Origin: Deinococcus hopiensis KR-140
Lineage (GTDB): Bacteria; Deinococcota; Deinococci; Deinococcales; Deinococcaceae
Direction: 5' to 3'
NCBI GenBank assembly: GCA_943327755.2
Contig: CALPYF020000011.1
Location: 1 to 64,000 of the forward strand
Length of the DNA stretch: 64,000 nt
Below are positions 45,768 to 54,182 of this stretch, in pieces. Positions within the stretch are counted from its first letter, which is position 1, and each line of letters starts with the position of its first letter. The notes below the pieces were generated by a model. The model was not told the origin of the DNA. It was given only the letters and a program-made list of their open reading frames with translations, and ran no database searches. A program made the position numbers and the translations under genes.

Positions 45768-45895
45768 CCCGGTCTGGCCACCGTTCCAGCAGAACGCCTG
45801 AAAACCTTGAAGGGGTTCTCAGGCGCTCAGAGTTCGCGTGATCAGACCGGGTGCAGGCATTCGGTTCAGCCCTGCGCCACGCATCACCAGACCGG
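45768..45895 (-). promoter_or_regulatory. thrS leader with competing stems
   Basis: On the RNA, segment A (CCGGUCUGG, plus 45887-45895), segment B (CCCGGUCUG, 45843-45851) and segment C (CCAGACCGGG, 45768-45777): C is perfectly complementary over 9 nt to A and to B, so only one pairing can form. Between B and C a 15-bp hairpin (45792-45828, 7-nt loop, two G-U pairs) is very stable. After C comes UUUCUC. This looks like an attenuation or translation switch. Confidence 0.55.
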
Positions 45896-45917
45896 AGTGA
45901 CGGGCGAGAGGCTTCAT
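45819..45917 (-). CDS. Possible thrS leader peptide, 32 residues
   Basis: Reads MKPLARHSGLVMRGAGLNRM then PAPGLITRTLSA and stop. The start ATG lies 6 nt after TATCCT, so the mRNA would be leaderless. Two Thr codons (ACG, ACT) lie at positions 27 and 29 and the stop codon sits in the 5' arm of the large hairpin; competing segment B is codons 23-25. The arrangement resembles amino-acid leader peptides of attenuators. Not proven to be translated. Confidence 0.5.
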   Translation of the reverse strand: MKPLARHSGLVMRGAGLNRMPAPGLITRTLSA

Positions 45918-45923
45918 GCAGGC

Positions 45924-45952
45924 AGGATACCGCCCCGCGCAGAGGGGGGCAA
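45924..45952 (-). promoter_or_regulatory. Promoter of the thrS leader
   Basis: TTGCCC (plus 45947-45952 reversed), a 17-bp spacer and TATCCT (45924-45929 reversed). The predicted start of transcription is the ATG of the leader reading frame. Confidence 0.6.
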
Positions 45953-45986
45953 CCTGCACCCTGACCTACCCGGCCCTCCCACCGCA

Positions 45987-46538
45987 CTACCACGGTAGCC
46001 CGCGCAGGTTCACCGTCTCCCCTGGCGGCCAGTCACGCAGGGCGGCGTGCACGGGGAGGATCAGGGTGGGACCGGCGTCCGTCACCCACTGCCCCTCGTC
46101 CGGGTCGAGGTACTGCGCGGCACCCGGCACGCGGACGAAACCGCCCCGCTCGTAGAACGGGACGACCTCCTCCCGGCACTGCAGGAACGCGAACTCCACG
46201 TCCGGCAGCGTGCGCAGGAAGGCGCGCAGCTCTCGCAGCAGGCGGAGGCCCACACCCCGGCGCTGGAACGCGGGGTGCGTGGCTACCCCACCGACGCCCA
46301 CCAGCGTGACCTCGCGCCCGCCGACCTCCGCGACGCGCCGCCCGCAGCCCAGTTGCGCGGCGGGCACGCCTGCCGGGTCGGCCAGCCACAGGTGCCACTC
46401 GGGTTCGCTGCCCCAGGACGACGCGCCCACCCAGAAGTCCGCGAACTGCGGGTACGCCGCGATCAGCAGGGACCTCAGCCCGGCCTCCAGTTCCGGCGTC
46501 AGGTCCGCGCGGGGCGTGACGTGCGCGGTCAGCGTCAC
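45987..46538 (-). CDS. GNAT acetyltransferase, AAC(2')-like
   Basis: The product has 183 residues. GREVTLVGVGGVATHPAFQRRGVGLRLLRELRAFL contains the acetyl-CoA loop (QRRGVG), and EWHLWLAD plus FAFLQCREEVVPFYERGGF resemble the aminoglycoside 2'-N-acetyltransferase-like branch. The natural acceptor is unknown and resistance is not implied. GTG start overlaps the stop of the upstream gene (GTGA). Confidence 0.82.
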   Translation of the reverse strand: MTLTAHVTPRADLTPELEAGLRSLLIAAYPQFADFWVGASSWGSEPEWHLWLADPAGVPAAQLGCGRRVAEVGGREVTLVGVGGVATHPAFQRRGVGLRLLRELRAFLRTLPDVEFAFLQCREEVVPFYERGGFVRVPGAAQYLDPDEGQWVTDAGPTLILPVHAALRDWPPGETVNLRGLPW

Positions 46539-46849
46539 GAACCCCGCTCCGGGTGCGGCTGGCGGGCCGTTCGTTCACTGAAGTCCACCTCGAAGAATCG
46601 GTAGCCCTCCTGCACCTCCGCGCCCGGCGTGTATCCCATGCGTTTATAGTCGGGCGTCGCCTCACGCAGGTTGGCGTACCAGAACAGGTACTGCGCGCCC
46701 CGCGCCTCCACGCCGCCCAGCACCATCCACTCCGGATAGACGCAGAACGCCGGGAAGTGCGCCGCCAGCTCGGCTTCGTCCTCCACGAGGCCCAGGTCGA
46801 GCAGCATCGGCCGGACCTGGGGAAAGTCGGACGGGATGAGCGGTCGCAC
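46535..46849 (-). CDS. Conserved-looking hypothetical protein
   Basis: The product has 104 residues, starting at GTG (MRPLIPSDFPQVRPMLLDLG). The start recalls a GNAT N-terminus (LIPSDFPQVRPML), and FWYANLREATPDYKRMGYTPG resembles the end of an acetyltransferase, but the acetyl-CoA loop is missing. It may be a shortened GNAT relative. It overlaps the GNAT gene by 4 bp. Confidence 0.55.
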   Translation of the reverse strand: MRPLIPSDFPQVRPMLLDLGLVEDEAELAAHFPAFCVYPEWMVLGGVEARGAQYLFWYANLREATPDYKRMGYTPGAEVQEGYRFFEVDFSERTARQPHPERGS

Positions 46850-46909
46850 AGTTACAACGCCCCTCCTCCCTGTTCGATTCAGGATGGACGGGGCGCTGTG
46901 GGGTAGGCG

Positions 46910-47353
46910 TTACCAGTTCTGCGCGGGGGCGGGAGCGCCGTCGGTCACGCCTTTGGGGTTGGGTCCCCATTTGTTGCTGCCGGGTTTGCTGTCGAGTACG
47001 CACAGCACGAGGACGACGATGCTCAGGCCGATGAAGTTCAGCAGGTACAGCCAGCCGCTGAAGCCCGCGTCGTGCAGGCGGCGGACGGTGACGGCGAGGC
47101 TGGGAACGAAGGTGGCCAGGGCGTAGATCGTGTAGATCAGGCCGAAGATCAGGGTGGTGCCGGTCAGGGCGGCGCTGGGGTCGGTGCCCGCGTCGGCCTG
47201 CATGCCCAGGCTCGTCACGACGCCGAAGAGCGGGATGGCCAGCACGAAGGTGATGATGGTGTTGATCAGCGTGAACATCCAGTATTCGCGGCGGCGGGCG
47301 CGGCCCTGGAAGTTGGCGTAGTTGTTGCGGATGACGTTCAGGTATTCGTTCAT
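46910..47353 (-). CDS. DUF805 membrane protein
   Basis: The product has 147 residues. N-terminal YANFQGRARRREYWMFTLINTI is the hallmark of DUF805, followed by four membrane helices and the VTVRRLHDAGFSGWLYLL motif. Function unknown. Shine-Dalgarno AGGGGG before ATG at 47353. Confidence 0.9.
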   Translation of the reverse strand: MNEYLNVIRNNYANFQGRARRREYWMFTLINTIITFVLAIPLFGVVTSLGMQADAGTDPSAALTGTTLIFGLIYTIYALATFVPSLAVTVRRLHDAGFSGWLYLLNFIGLSIVVLVLCVLDSKPGSNKWGPNPKGVTDGAPAPAQNW

Positions 47354-47399
47354 GGTGCCCCCTGGGGTTGTTGCGTGAGAGCAGTCTAAGGGGCAGAGT

Positions 47400-48443
47400 G
47401 TGGTCATGCTGTCAGGTTTGAGGCGGGTGGGGCTGGGCGCGGCGGTGGCGGTGCTGCTGGGGGCGTGCGCGCCGTCCATGACCGGGCCGGTGGTGGTGCC
47501 GGATGTCCGGGCGGCGTTGCCGGGCCTGCCGCAGGAGCGGCTGCGGGTGCTGGTCATGGGGGATCAGGGGACGGGGACCGAGGTGCAGCGGCGCGTGGCG
47601 GCCGCCATGCAGGTGGTGTGCGCGCGGGAGGGCTGTGACCTGGGCGTGGCGCTGGGGGATAACTTCTACCCGGCCGGGCCGAAGGACGTGAATTCGCCGC
47701 TGTTCCGGGAGCGGTTCGCGGACGTGTACGGCCCGCTGGGTTTCCCGTTTCTGGTGGTGCCGGGCAATCATGACGAGTCATGGCTGGTGGGTGGCGACGG
47801 GGCCGATGCGCGTGGCGCGGACGTGCAGGTGGCGTACTCGCGCGTGAATCCGCAGTGGGTGATGCCCGCCCGCACCTACCGCGCGCCGGTGGGGACCCTG
47901 GCGGAGTTCTTCGGGGTGGACACGGCGCCGCTGGCGGCGTACCTGCCGGGCCTGCGGCCCGCCGAGCGGCCGGGGGGCGCGTGGGATCAGGCGCAGCGGG
48001 CATGGCTGTCGGGCGCGGTGCGGGGCAGCGGGGCGCGCTGGCGGCTGGTACTGGGGCATCACCCACTGTTCAGCAACGGCAAGCACGGGAACGCCGGGGC
48101 GTACGACCGGTTCCCATTCGAGTTCCAGAAGGGGGGCGCGGTGCGGGACCTATACGGGTCGGTGTGCGGCGCGGCGGACCTGATCCTGAGCGGGCACGTG
48201 CACGCGCTGGAGGTCTTCGCGCCGCAGCCGGAGTGCCCGGGCACGTGGACGGCGGTGTCCGGCGCGGCGGGCGAAGTGGGGGGAGGTCCATCGGGCTCAC
48301 GTGCGGCGGCGTTCGCGGCCTTCGGTCAGCCGGGCTTCCTGCGCCTGGACCTCACGCCGACCGAGCTGGTCGTCACGGCGTACACGGTCGCGGCAGACGG
48401 CACGGTCACGGCCCGCGAAGCCGCTCGGTCGAAGAAGGGTTGA
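47400..48443 (+). CDS. Metallophosphoesterase lipoprotein, acid-phosphatase-like
   Basis: The product has 347 residues. Lipobox VLLGAC (about 20-25), then all calcineurin-type motifs: VMGDQGTG, LGDNFYPAG, VPGNHDE, LGHHPLFSNGKHGN and LSGHVHALE, as in small purple acid phosphatases. It acts outside the membrane on phosphomonoesters. GTG 47400 is preferred because AAGGGG stands 6 nt upstream; an ATG two codons later is possible. The stop TGA falls in the first bases of a repeat. Confidence 0.87.
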   Translation: MVMLSGLRRVGLGAAVAVLLGACAPSMTGPVVVPDVRAALPGLPQERLRVLVMGDQGTGTEVQRRVAAAMQVVCAREGCDLGVALGDNFYPAGPKDVNSPLFRERFADVYGPLGFPFLVVPGNHDESWLVGGDGADARGADVQVAYSRVNPQWVMPARTYRAPVGTLAEFFGVDTAPLAAYLPGLRPAERPGGAWDQAQRAWLSGAVRGSGARWRLVLGHHPLFSNGKHGNAGAYDRFPFEFQKGGAVRDLYGSVCGAADLILSGHVHALEVFAPQPECPGTWTAVSGAAGEVGGGPSGSRAAAFAAFGQPGFLRLDLTPTELVVTAYTVAADGTVTAREAARSKKG

Positions 48444-48510
48444 AGGTAGAAAGTTGATGGTTGATAGAGGACACACCTCCATCAACCATCAACTTTTGAC
48501 TTTCGACGGC
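48438..48510. repeat. Hairpin heptamer repeat between phosphoesterase and glutaredoxin genes
   Basis: Perfect 16-bp arms AAAGTTGATGGTTGAT (48450-48465) and ATCAACCATCAACTTT (48481-48496), loop 15 nt. Built from TTGATGG/CCATCAA heptamers, flanked by GGTTGAAGG and CTTTCGACGG, so close to the repeat at 36116. It sits between convergent genes and can terminate both. Confidence 0.7.
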
Positions 48511-48512
48511 TC

Positions 48513-48758
48513 TTATAGTCCGGCCTGGGCGAGGAACGCGTCGAGTTTCTGGGGGCGGAAGCCGCTGAGGCTGGCGGCGGTGTCGCCGTGCACGAGGGTG
48601 GGGACGCTGCGTTTGCCGCCGTTGACGCTCATGACGTACTGGGCGGCGCTGTCGTCCTGCTCGATGTTGATTTCCTCGAACGCGAGGCCCTTGCTGGTCA
48701 GGGCGCGTTTGGCGGCGTGGCAGTCGGGGCACCAGGTGGTGGTGTACATCTTGATCAT
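48513..48758 (-). CDS. Glutaredoxin-like protein
   Basis: The product has 81 residues. Starts MIKMYTTTWCPDCHAAKRAL with a CPDC redox motif (C10, C13), has SVPTLVHGD with the cis-Pro and a GFRPQKLDAFL end, the size of NrdH/mycoredoxin proteins. It reduces disulfides, electron donor unknown. Shine-Dalgarno GGAGGA 5 nt before ATG. The leader contains a GTGGGCG/GCCCAC hairpin. Confidence 0.88.
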   Translation of the reverse strand: MIKMYTTTWCPDCHAAKRALTSKGLAFEEINIEQDDSAAQYVMSVNGGKRSVPTLVHGDTAASLSGFRPQKLDAFLAQAGL

Positions 48759-48861
48759 GGGGTTCCTCCGGGTGGGCGTCGCCCACGAACCTCAGTTTAC
48801 TATTTAAAGCATTCCGGAGGGTGGTCGCGTCCACAAACGCGGACCACCCGGGCAACAGGAA

Positions 48862-48885
48862 CGCCCGCCCCAGCCGGGACGGGCG
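48862..48885 (-). terminator. Terminator of infC
   Basis: CGCCCGCCCC and GGGACGGGCG pair with one mismatch and a 4-nt loop; the minus-strand tail is TTCCTGTT. It lies 15 bp after the infC stop and thus separates infC from the glutaredoxin-like gene. Confidence 0.65.
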
Positions 48886-48900
48886 CTTTCAGGTCAGGGC

Positions 48901-49521
<621 letters not shown>

Positions 49522-49651
49522 GTTCATCACCTCCGCCGCGCTCCGGGGCACGCTGGCTTCCCGGGCGGCTGCGCCCACCCCACGGGGCGGACGGTACCCC
49601 TCAGTCTACCACGCGCGGTCCATGCGGCGCCTTCGTGCCATGCTGGCGCGC

Positions 49652-51655
49652 ATGAGTGCGCCTGTCACCTTTCCCTTCGGCTCCCTGACCGCCCGCAACG
49701 CGGACCTGGAGGTCCTGCTGACCGACGGTCTGGGCGGCTTCGCCCTGAGCAGCCTGTCGGGCGTGCCGACCCGCTGCTACTCGGGGCTGGTGGCCAGCCA
49801 GCAGCCGCCGGTGCAGCGGCGCACGCATCTGGTCTCGCCGCTGGAGGTGCTGCGCGTGCCCGGCGCAGGCGGCGTGCGCGAGACGACCCTGCACGCCCTG
49901 GAGATTGCCCCGGACACCTTCGAGGGAGAGGGGATGCGGCACCTGACGGGGGCGTCGCTGAGCGATCTGCTGCCCGAACGGGAGCAGCTGTTCGCGGGCG
50001 TGCGGGTGCGCCGCCGGGCGTTCATGCCGCGCGGGTCGGGCGCGGTGGTGTTCCTGTACGACGTCCAGAGCCGCGATCCGGTGGCGCTGCGGCTGGGAGG
50101 CTTCTTCGTGGACCGCGACATGCACGCCGTGCACGAACGGGTGCCCACGCTGACCTTCCACGCGGCGGGCCGCGAGGTGACCGTGCAGGGCGAGGCGCAG
50201 ACGCGGGTGCAGGTGCACGCGCCGGGCGCGGTGATCGACGCCCTGGACCCCCGGCCCGCGCCGCAGCGGGTGCATTACCGGCACGATCTGGCGCGCGGCG
50301 AGCCGGACTTTGAATACACCCTGGGCACGCCGCTGTGGGACCTGAGCTTCCCGGCGGGCGGGGGCCGCGCGGCGCTGGTGGTGCAGGCGGTCACGCCGGG
50401 CGTGGCGCAGGCGCTGGTTCTCGACCCGTGGGCGGCGTACGCCGACGAGGCCGCGCGCCGCCGCGACCTGGCCGTCCGGGCGCAGGTCACGACGGGCGTA
50501 CCAGACGAACTGGTCGCCACGCTGGCCGTCGCGGCGGACGCGTACCTGGTGCGGCGGACGCAGCCGCAGGGCGTGACGGTCATCGCCGGGTATCCGTGGT
50601 TCGCGGACTGGGGCCGCGACTCAATGATCGCCCTGACCGGCCTGACCCTGCTGACCGGGCGGCACGCCGAGGCACGCGACCTCCTGGGCACGTTCCTGCG
50701 CAGCCTGCGCCGGGGCCTGACGCCGAACAATTTCCACGACGACGGGCAAGGCGCCGGGTACAACACGGTGGACGGCGCGCTGTGGCTGGCGGTGGCGCTG
50801 GAACGGTACGTGACTGTCACCGGCGACGCGACCTTCGCGCGGGAGGCTCTGCCGCAGCTGCGCGACCTGCTCGACTGGCACGTGCGCGGCACCGATCACG
50901 GCATCCGCATGGACCCGGCGGACGGGCTGCTGCTGGCGGGCGAGGCGGGTGTGCAGCTCACGTGGATGGACGTGAAGATCGAGGGCTGGGTCGTCACGCC
51001 CCGCCACGGGAAACCCATCGAGGTGCAGGGCCTGTGGCTGGCCGCACTGGGCGCCGAGTCGCGCCTCTCGGCGGCGCTGGGCGAGGAGGCGCAGTTCGCG
51101 TCCACCCTGGCGCGCGCGCAGGCCAGCTTCTCGGCGTTCTGGCAGGGCGCGTACGTGGACACCCTGGCGGCGGACGGCACGCCGGACCGCAGCGTCCGCC
51201 CGAACGTGGCGATCGCGCTGGCGCTGCCGGACACGCCCACCAGCCCCGCGCTGGTCGCGGCGACGACCGCGCAGCTGGAAGCGGAACTCCTCTCCCCTGT
51301 CGGGCTGCACACGCTGTCCCCGCTGGACGGGCGCTACCGGGGCAATTACGGGGGCGCGCAGGTGCAGCGGGACGCGGCGTACCACCAGGGGACCGTGTGG
51401 CCGTGGCCGCTGACGGCGTTCGTGGAGCTGCTGCTGGCGCAGGGCGAGGTAGGGCGGGCGCGCGCGGCGCTGCGCGGCCTGAGTGGGCACGTGCTCGAAG
51501 CCGGGCTGGGGCACGTCTCGGAGGTGTTCGCCGGGGACAGCCTGCGCCCGGGCGGATGCCCCTTCCAGGCGTGGAGTGTCGCGGAACTGCTGCGCGCGCA
51601 CGTGCTCGTCAGCCGGGCCGAGGCGCAGGCAGCGGGAACGCAAAGCCCCGCGTAA
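49652..51655 (+). CDS. Glycogen debranching enzyme (amylo-alpha-1,6-glucosidase)
   Basis: The product has 667 residues. N-terminal beta domain (NADLEVLLTDGLGGFALSSLSGVPTRCYSGLVAS, GDE_N type) and a C-terminal (alpha/alpha)6 barrel with YPWFADWGRDSMIALTGLTL, NTVDGALWLAVALERY and YRGNYGGAQVQRDAAYHQGTVWPW. It removes alpha-1,6 branches of glycogen-like polymers. CATGCT ends 7 nt before ATG. Confidence 0.9.
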   Translation: MSAPVTFPFGSLTARNADLEVLLTDGLGGFALSSLSGVPTRCYSGLVASQQPPVQRRTHLVSPLEVLRVPGAGGVRETTLHALEIAPDTFEGEGMRHLTGASLSDLLPEREQLFAGVRVRRRAFMPRGSGAVVFLYDVQSRDPVALRLGGFFVDRDMHAVHERVPTLTFHAAGREVTVQGEAQTRVQVHAPGAVIDALDPRPAPQRVHYRHDLARGEPDFEYTLGTPLWDLSFPAGGGRAALVVQAVTPGVAQALVLDPWAAYADEAARRRDLAVRAQVTTGVPDELVATLAVAADAYLVRRTQPQGVTVIAGYPWFADWGRDSMIALTGLTLLTGRHAEARDLLGTFLRSLRRGLTPNNFHDDGQGAGYNTVDGALWLAVALERYVTVTGDATFAREALPQLRDLLDWHVRGTDHGIRMDPADGLLLAGEAGVQLTWMDVKIEGWVVTPRHGKPIEVQGLWLAALGAESRLSAALGEEAQFASTLARAQASFSAFWQGAYVDTLAADGTPDRSVRPNVAIALALPDTPTSPALVAATTAQLEAELLSPVGLHTLSPLDGRYRGNYGGAQVQRDAAYHQGTVWPWPLTAFVELLLAQGEVGRARAALRGLSGHVLEAGLGHVSEVFAGDSLRPGGCPFQAWSVAELLRAHVLVSRAEAQAAGTQSPA

Positions 51656-51660
51656 GCGCC

Positions 51661-51688
51661 GCCTGCGCGTGCGAAATCCCGCGCAGGC
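51661..51688 (+). terminator. Terminator-like hairpin after the debranching gene
   Basis: GCCTGCGCG and CGCGCAGGC make a perfect 9-bp stem, 5 bp past the stop; the downstream T content is low. Confidence 0.6.
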
Positions 51689-51703
51689 AGGACACAATTC
51701 CCC

Positions 51704-51733
51704 TTGACGTACCAGGGACACAAACCCTAGCAT
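51704..51733 (+). promoter_or_regulatory. Promoter of the NrtR-type regulator
   Basis: TTGACG (51704-51709), 18-bp spacer, TAGCAT (51728-51733). The predicted start is the ATG at 51740, 6 nt after the -10 box. Confidence 0.7.
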
Positions 51734-51739
51734 CACCGC

Positions 51740-51784
51740 ATGACCGCGACCCGCCCGACCTGCGCCCACCCGGAGCGCGCGTGA
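51740..51784 (+). CDS. Possible 14-residue leaderless upstream reading frame
   Basis: MTATRPTCAHPERA then TGA. The ATG stands 6 nt after the TAGCAT -10 box, and the stop overlaps the GTG of the regulator (GTGA). Its likely job is to bring ribosomes to the GTG by coupling; a sensing role is open. Confidence 0.45.
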   Translation: MTATRPTCAHPERA

Positions 51785-52458
51785 CCGACCTCGCGCTGCC
51801 CCGCGGCGCCACGCAGGTCGGCCTGGCCGTGGACGTCGCCGCGTTCGCCATGCACGCTTCTGAACTGCACGTCCTGCTCGTACAGCGCGGTGAACTGCCC
51901 CACGCGCGCGACTGGGCGCTGCCCGGCGGTTTCGTCCACCCCGGCGAGGAACTGCACGAGGCCGCCCTGCGCGAACTGCGCACCGAGACCAGCGTGGAAC
52001 TCGAACCCCGCCACCTCGAACAGTTCTTCACCTTCGGGGAGATCAACCGCGACCCGCGCGGCCGGATCGTCAGCGTCGCGCACCTCGCGGTGCTGCCGCA
52101 CGGCACGGTCAGCGTCAGCGGCGGCGGGCACACCCTGGGCGCCGAATGGATGCCCGCCCACCGCACGCCGAAACTGGCATTCGACCACCAGGCGATCCTG
52201 GACCGCGCGCTGGGCCGCCTGCAGCTGCGGCTGGAGTACGCGAACCTCGCGCTGGAGTTCCTGCCCGACACCTTCACCCTGCCCGAGTTGCAGGGCGTGT
52301 ACGAGGCGATCCTGAACCGCAAACTGGACAAACGGAACTTCCGCAAGCGCCTGCTCGCGCAGGGCAGCCTGACCCCCAGCGGCGAGCGCCGCAGCGGCGT
52401 GGGCCGCCCCGCGCAGCTGTACCGCCGCGCCAAGGGCACCCGCACCCCCGCGCTGTAA
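51781..52458 (+). CDS. NrtR-type Nudix-related transcriptional regulator
   Basis: The product has 225 residues. N-terminal Nudix fold (FAMHASELHVLLVQRG, WALPGGFVHPGEELHEAALREL) whose box reads RELRTE, lacking one of the catalytic Glu, and a C-terminal winged helix (FTLPELQGVYEAILNRKLDKRNFRKRLLAQG). This is the NrtR pattern: an ADP-ribose-like ligand controls DNA binding at NAD or sugar genes. Target genes are not adjacent. GTG start coupled to a 14-codon frame. Confidence 0.87.
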   Translation: MTDLALPRGATQVGLAVDVAAFAMHASELHVLLVQRGELPHARDWALPGGFVHPGEELHEAALRELRTETSVELEPRHLEQFFTFGEINRDPRGRIVSVAHLAVLPHGTVSVSGGGHTLGAEWMPAHRTPKLAFDHQAILDRALGRLQLRLEYANLALEFLPDTFTLPELQGVYEAILNRKLDKRNFRKRLLAQGSLTPSGERRSGVGRPAQLYRRAKGTRTPAL

Positions 52459-52489
52459 CCTGGCTCCCGAAGCGGGCAGGGAACCATCA

Positions 52490-52509
52490 GGGACGCTGAG
52501 GCGCGTCCC
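52490..52509 (+). terminator. Hairpin after the NrtR-type gene
   Basis: GGGACGC and GCGTCCC form a 7-bp stem with a 6-nt loop, 31 bp after the stop; no T-run. Confidence 0.4.
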
Positions 52510-52544
52510 AGCATCCTCAGCAGCGGCGGCGCTTAGACTGCCCC

Positions 52545-53030
52545 ATGACTGTTTCCACCGGCGACCCCATCCCGGCCCTGAACGCCACCCAGGACAACGG
52601 GCGGCCCTACGAAGCCCGGCCCGGCTGGTGGCGGGTCCTGTTCTTTTTCCCGAAGACCTCCACCTCTCACTGCCAGTTGCAGGCCCGGCAGTACCAGGCG
52701 CGGCTGGCCGACTTCCAGGACCTGCAGGTGGACGTGGTCGGCATCAATGGCGACCCCCGGCAGGATCAGGTGCGCTTCCGCGGGCTGTGTCAGCTGGACT
52801 ACCCCCTGCTGAATGATCAGGAGCAGCGCATCAGCACGCAGTTCGGCCTGCTGGACGAGCCCTGGCCGGGCGAGCAGGTGCGCCGCCCCCGCCGCGAGAC
52901 CTTCCTGGTCGATCCGAACGGGATCGTGCGCCGCCACTGGACGCAGGTGGATGTGGATCAGGACGCCGCCACGGTCCTGAGCAGCGTCCGCGACCTGATG
53001 GACGGCGCGTCGGGCTCGCTGCTGGTCTGA
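52545..53030 (+). CDS. Peroxiredoxin (AhpC/TSA-Bcp type)
   Basis: The product has 161 residues. FFFPKTSTSHCQLQARQY holds the peroxidatic Cys (C43) with the preceding Thr/Ser; the usual resolving Cys 5 residues on is absent, but C82 (GLCQLDYPLL) could serve. RRETFLVDPNGIVRRHW is the conserved C-terminal strand. It reduces hydroperoxides with thiol donors. TAGACT ends 5 nt before ATG. Confidence 0.85.
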   Translation: MTVSTGDPIPALNATQDNGRPYEARPGWWRVLFFFPKTSTSHCQLQARQYQARLADFQDLQVDVVGINGDPRQDQVRFRGLCQLDYPLLNDQEQRISTQFGLLDEPWPGEQVRRPRRETFLVDPNGIVRRHWTQVDVDQDAATVLSSVRDLMDGASGSLLV

Positions 53031-53169
53031 CCTGCGCAGCCCCTGCCCCGGGCTGTCAGGCTCGTGAGGTGCCGCGCAGTCAGGGCGGGGCCCCGCGCGC
53101 TACACTGGCCGGGTCGTCCGGGACGCCAGCCCACAGGGCCTTCCCGGCAGTGAGAAAGGAGCAAGCAGC

Positions 53170-53460
53170 ATGGACATGAAGAAGCTCATGAAGCAGATGC
53201 AGCAGGCACAGATGGCCGCCACGAAGATCCAGGAGGATCTGGCCGCCAAGTCCGTCGAGGGCAGCGCCAGCGGTCTGGTGACGGTCACGATGAACGGGCA
53301 CGGGAAGGTCACTGCCCTGAAGATCAAGCCCGAAGCGGTGGACGCCGACGACGTCGAGGCGCTGGAGGACCTGATCCTCGTGGCGATTCAGGACGCGGGC
53401 GCGAAGGCGGACGCCCTGCAGCAGGACGCGACGCGCGGCCTGGGCATCCCCGGCTTCTGA
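53170..53460 (+). CDS. YbaB/EbfC nucleoid-associated protein
   Basis: The product has 96 residues. MDMKKLMKQMQQAQMAATKIQEDL, then VEGSASGLVTVTMNGHGKVTALKI and LEDLILVAIQDAG match the YbaB/EbfC DNA-binding family. Shine-Dalgarno AAAGGAG before ATG. The recR gene follows after 114 bp, the usual ybaB-recR order. Confidence 0.93.
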   Translation: MDMKKLMKQMQQAQMAATKIQEDLAAKSVEGSASGLVTVTMNGHGKVTALKIKPEAVDADDVEALEDLILVAIQDAGAKADALQQDATRGLGIPGF

Positions 53461-53472
53461 CCGGCTGAGGCG

Positions 53473-53507
53473 GCGGCCACCCCTGCCGGTGGGCGGTGGG
53501 TGGCCGC
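53473..53507 (+). terminator. Hairpin between ybaB and recR
   Basis: GCGGCCACCC and GGGTGGCCGC form a perfect 10-bp stem with a 15-nt loop, 13 bp after the ybaB stop; tail GTCCGTTTG. It may reduce read-through to recR. Confidence 0.55.
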
Positions 53508-53574
53508 GTCCGTTTGACCTGTCCGTTTCTGTCCGGCCCGCTTCGCGCAGGCCGGTGAGGGTGAAGGAGTCCGA

Positions 53575-54180
53575 GTGAAGTACCCCCCATCGTTGGTGGC
53601 GCTCATCCGTGAGCTGTCGCGCCTGCCCGGCATCGGGCCGAAGAGTGCGCAGCGGCTGGCGTTCCACCTGTTCGAGCAACCCCGCGAGGACATCGAGCGC
53701 CTGTCGCGGGCGCTGCTGGAAGCCAAGCGTGACCTGCACACCTGCCCGGTGTGTTTCAACATCACGGACGCCGAGAAATGCGACGTGTGCAGCGACCCCA
53801 GCCGCGACCAGGGCGTGATCTGCGTCGTGGAGGAACCCGGCGACGTGATCGCCATCGAACGCAGCGGCGAGTACCGCGGCCTGTACCACGTGCTGCACGG
53901 CGTCCTGAGTCCCATGAACGGCGTCGGGCCGGACAAGCTGCACATCCGCCCGCTGCTGCCACGCGTGCAGGAGGGGCAGGAGGTCATCCTGGCGACCGGC
54001 ACGACCGTGGAGGGCGACGCGACCGCGCTGTACCTCCAGCGGCTGCTCGAACCTCTGGGTGCGGTCGTGAGCCGCATCGCGTACGGCCTGCCGGTCGGCG
54101 GCGCGCTGGAGTACGCCGACGAGGTAACGCTGGGCCGCGCGCTGGCCGGCCGTCAGCGCGTCAGCAAACCGCAGGGCTGA
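53575..54180 (+). CDS. recR: Recombination protein RecR
   Basis: The product has 201 residues. HhH (LSRLPGIGPKSAQRLAFHLF), the C4 zinc finger CPVC...CDVC (about 57-72), Toprim domain (ICVVEEPGDVIAIERSGEYRGLYHVLHG) and C-terminal VSRIAYGLPVGGALEYADEVTLGRAL. With RecF/RecO it loads RecA at gaps. GTG start with AAGGAG upstream. Confidence 0.97.
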   Translation: MKYPPSLVALIRELSRLPGIGPKSAQRLAFHLFEQPREDIERLSRALLEAKRDLHTCPVCFNITDAEKCDVCSDPSRDQGVICVVEEPGDVIAIERSGEYRGLYHVLHGVLSPMNGVGPDKLHIRPLLPRVQEGQEVILATGTTVEGDATALYLQRLLEPLGAVVSRIAYGLPVGGALEYADEVTLGRALAGRQRVSKPQG

Positions 54181-54182
54181 CC

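Noticed and set aside
45719..45930. T-box riboswitch upstream of thrS
   Set aside because: The conserved AGGGUGGNACCGCG core is not present; UGGAACGGUGG is only a weak partial match, and the leader has its own different fold.
45987..46538. Antibiotic resistance gene (aminoglycoside acetyltransferase)
   Set aside because: Only general AAC(2')-like GNAT features are seen; chromosomal context is housekeeping and the substrate cannot be inferred.
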